From JAJYQH01 sp036261615 (GTDB lineage: Bacteria; Actinomycetota; Actinomycetes; Propionibacteriales; Propionibacteriaceae): a DNA stretch of 13,878 bases. Each line of letters begins with the position of its first letter. The stretch's first letter is position 1. The translations under genes and the position numbers were made by a program. The stretch is from the NCBI GenBank assembly GCA_036261615.1, contig DATAKK010000022.1, positions 1 through 13,878 of the forward strand, in the 5' to 3' direction. Below the pieces are notes generated by a model that worked only from the letters and a program-made list of their open reading frames with translations, made no database searches and was not told the origin of the DNA. Below are positions 13,701-13,878 of this stretch, piece by piece.

Positions 13701-13728
13701 AGATCCGGGCGCAGCTGTGCCCTGATCT
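13701..13728 (+). repeat. Hairpin between infA and rpmJ
   Basis: AGATC-C-GGGCGC pairs with GTGCCC-T-GATCT (one internal C-T mismatch, one G-T pair) around an AGCT loop region, covering 13701-13728. It lies 40 bases after infA and 35 before rpmJ. Only TTC follows, so it may be a weak attenuator, an RNA processing site or a stabiliser. Confidence 0.45.
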
Positions 13729-13763
13729 TCAATGACTACGGTCACCGATCAGAGAGGTGCTCG

Positions 13764-13877
13764 ATGAAGGTTCAGCCGAGCGTCAAGAAGATCTGCGACA
13801 AGTGCAAGGTGATCCGCCGGCACGGTCGCGTGATGGTGATCTGCGACAACCCGCGACACAAGCAGCGCCAGGGCTGA
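13764..13877 (+). CDS. rpmJ: 50S ribosomal protein L36
   Basis: A 37-residue L36, the smallest large-subunit protein, complete just before the window ends. It begins M-K-V-Q-P-S-V-K and carries the zinc ribbon ligands C11, C14, C27 and H32, so it is the zinc-binding (C+) form rather than the zinc-free paralogue made under zinc shortage. The ATG at 13764 follows AGAGAGG six bases upstream. It lies 103 bases after infA, and rpsM is expected next outside the window. Confidence 0.97.
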   Translation: MKVQPSVKKICDKCKVIRRHGRVMVICDNPRHKQRQG

Positions 13878-13878
13878 C

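Overview
The window is high-GC DNA from an actinobacterium (Actinomycetota). The evidence is the frequent GTG starts and G/C-ending codons, the short-LID adenylate kinase, a DUF1707 protein, and actinobacterial-type SecY, IF-1 and L15 sequences. Placement within the Micrococcales or a neighbouring order is a guess. The backbone is the end of the spc ribosomal-protein operon and the start of the alpha operon: rpsE (last codons)-rpmD-rplO ... secY-adk-map ... infA-rpmJ.

Region by region. 1-653 (+): tail of rpsE, then rpmD and rplO, tightly packed. 654-1017: gene-free spacer with three strong hairpins, probably terminators for the converging transcripts. 1018-7621 (-): a complete oligopeptide/dipeptide-type ABC importer, transcribed dppA (lipoprotein receptor), dppB, dppC, dppDF (two fused ATPases). 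The last three genes overlap as ATGA and GTGA, and a 13-bp hairpin separates dppA from dppB. 7622-7947: divergent promoter region and a structured secY leader. 7948-10683 (+): secY-adk-map, again overlapping or 1 nt apart. 10768-12498 (+): fhs, formate-tetrahydrofolate ligase. 12555-12959 (+): small DUF1707-type membrane protein. 12967-13251 (-): YCII-family protein. 13439-13660 and 13764-13877 (+): infA and rpmJ.

How it fits together. The importer lies antiparallel between rplO and secY, which are adjacent in most bacterial spc operons, so secY-adk-map is cut off from upstream ribosomal transcription and seems to have its own promoter and leader. That leader can form mutually exclusive hairpins just before the secY ribosome-binding site and is the best candidate here for an undescribed regulatory element. 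The secY block makes the Sec translocon channel, adenylate kinase and the N-terminal methionine-removing peptidase. fhs loads formate onto tetrahydrofolate; 10-formyl-THF is the donor for initiator Met-tRNA formylation, so translation initiation is a plausible but unproven reason for its position. infA-rpmJ restart the ribosomal cluster from a promoter whose -10 lies inside a dyad.

I see no tRNA, rRNA, CRISPR array, transposase or insertion sequence. No wholly new multi-gene system is evident. The unusual points are the interrupted spc operon, the secY leader, the roughly 200-residue membrane insert in DppB, and the divergent fhs.
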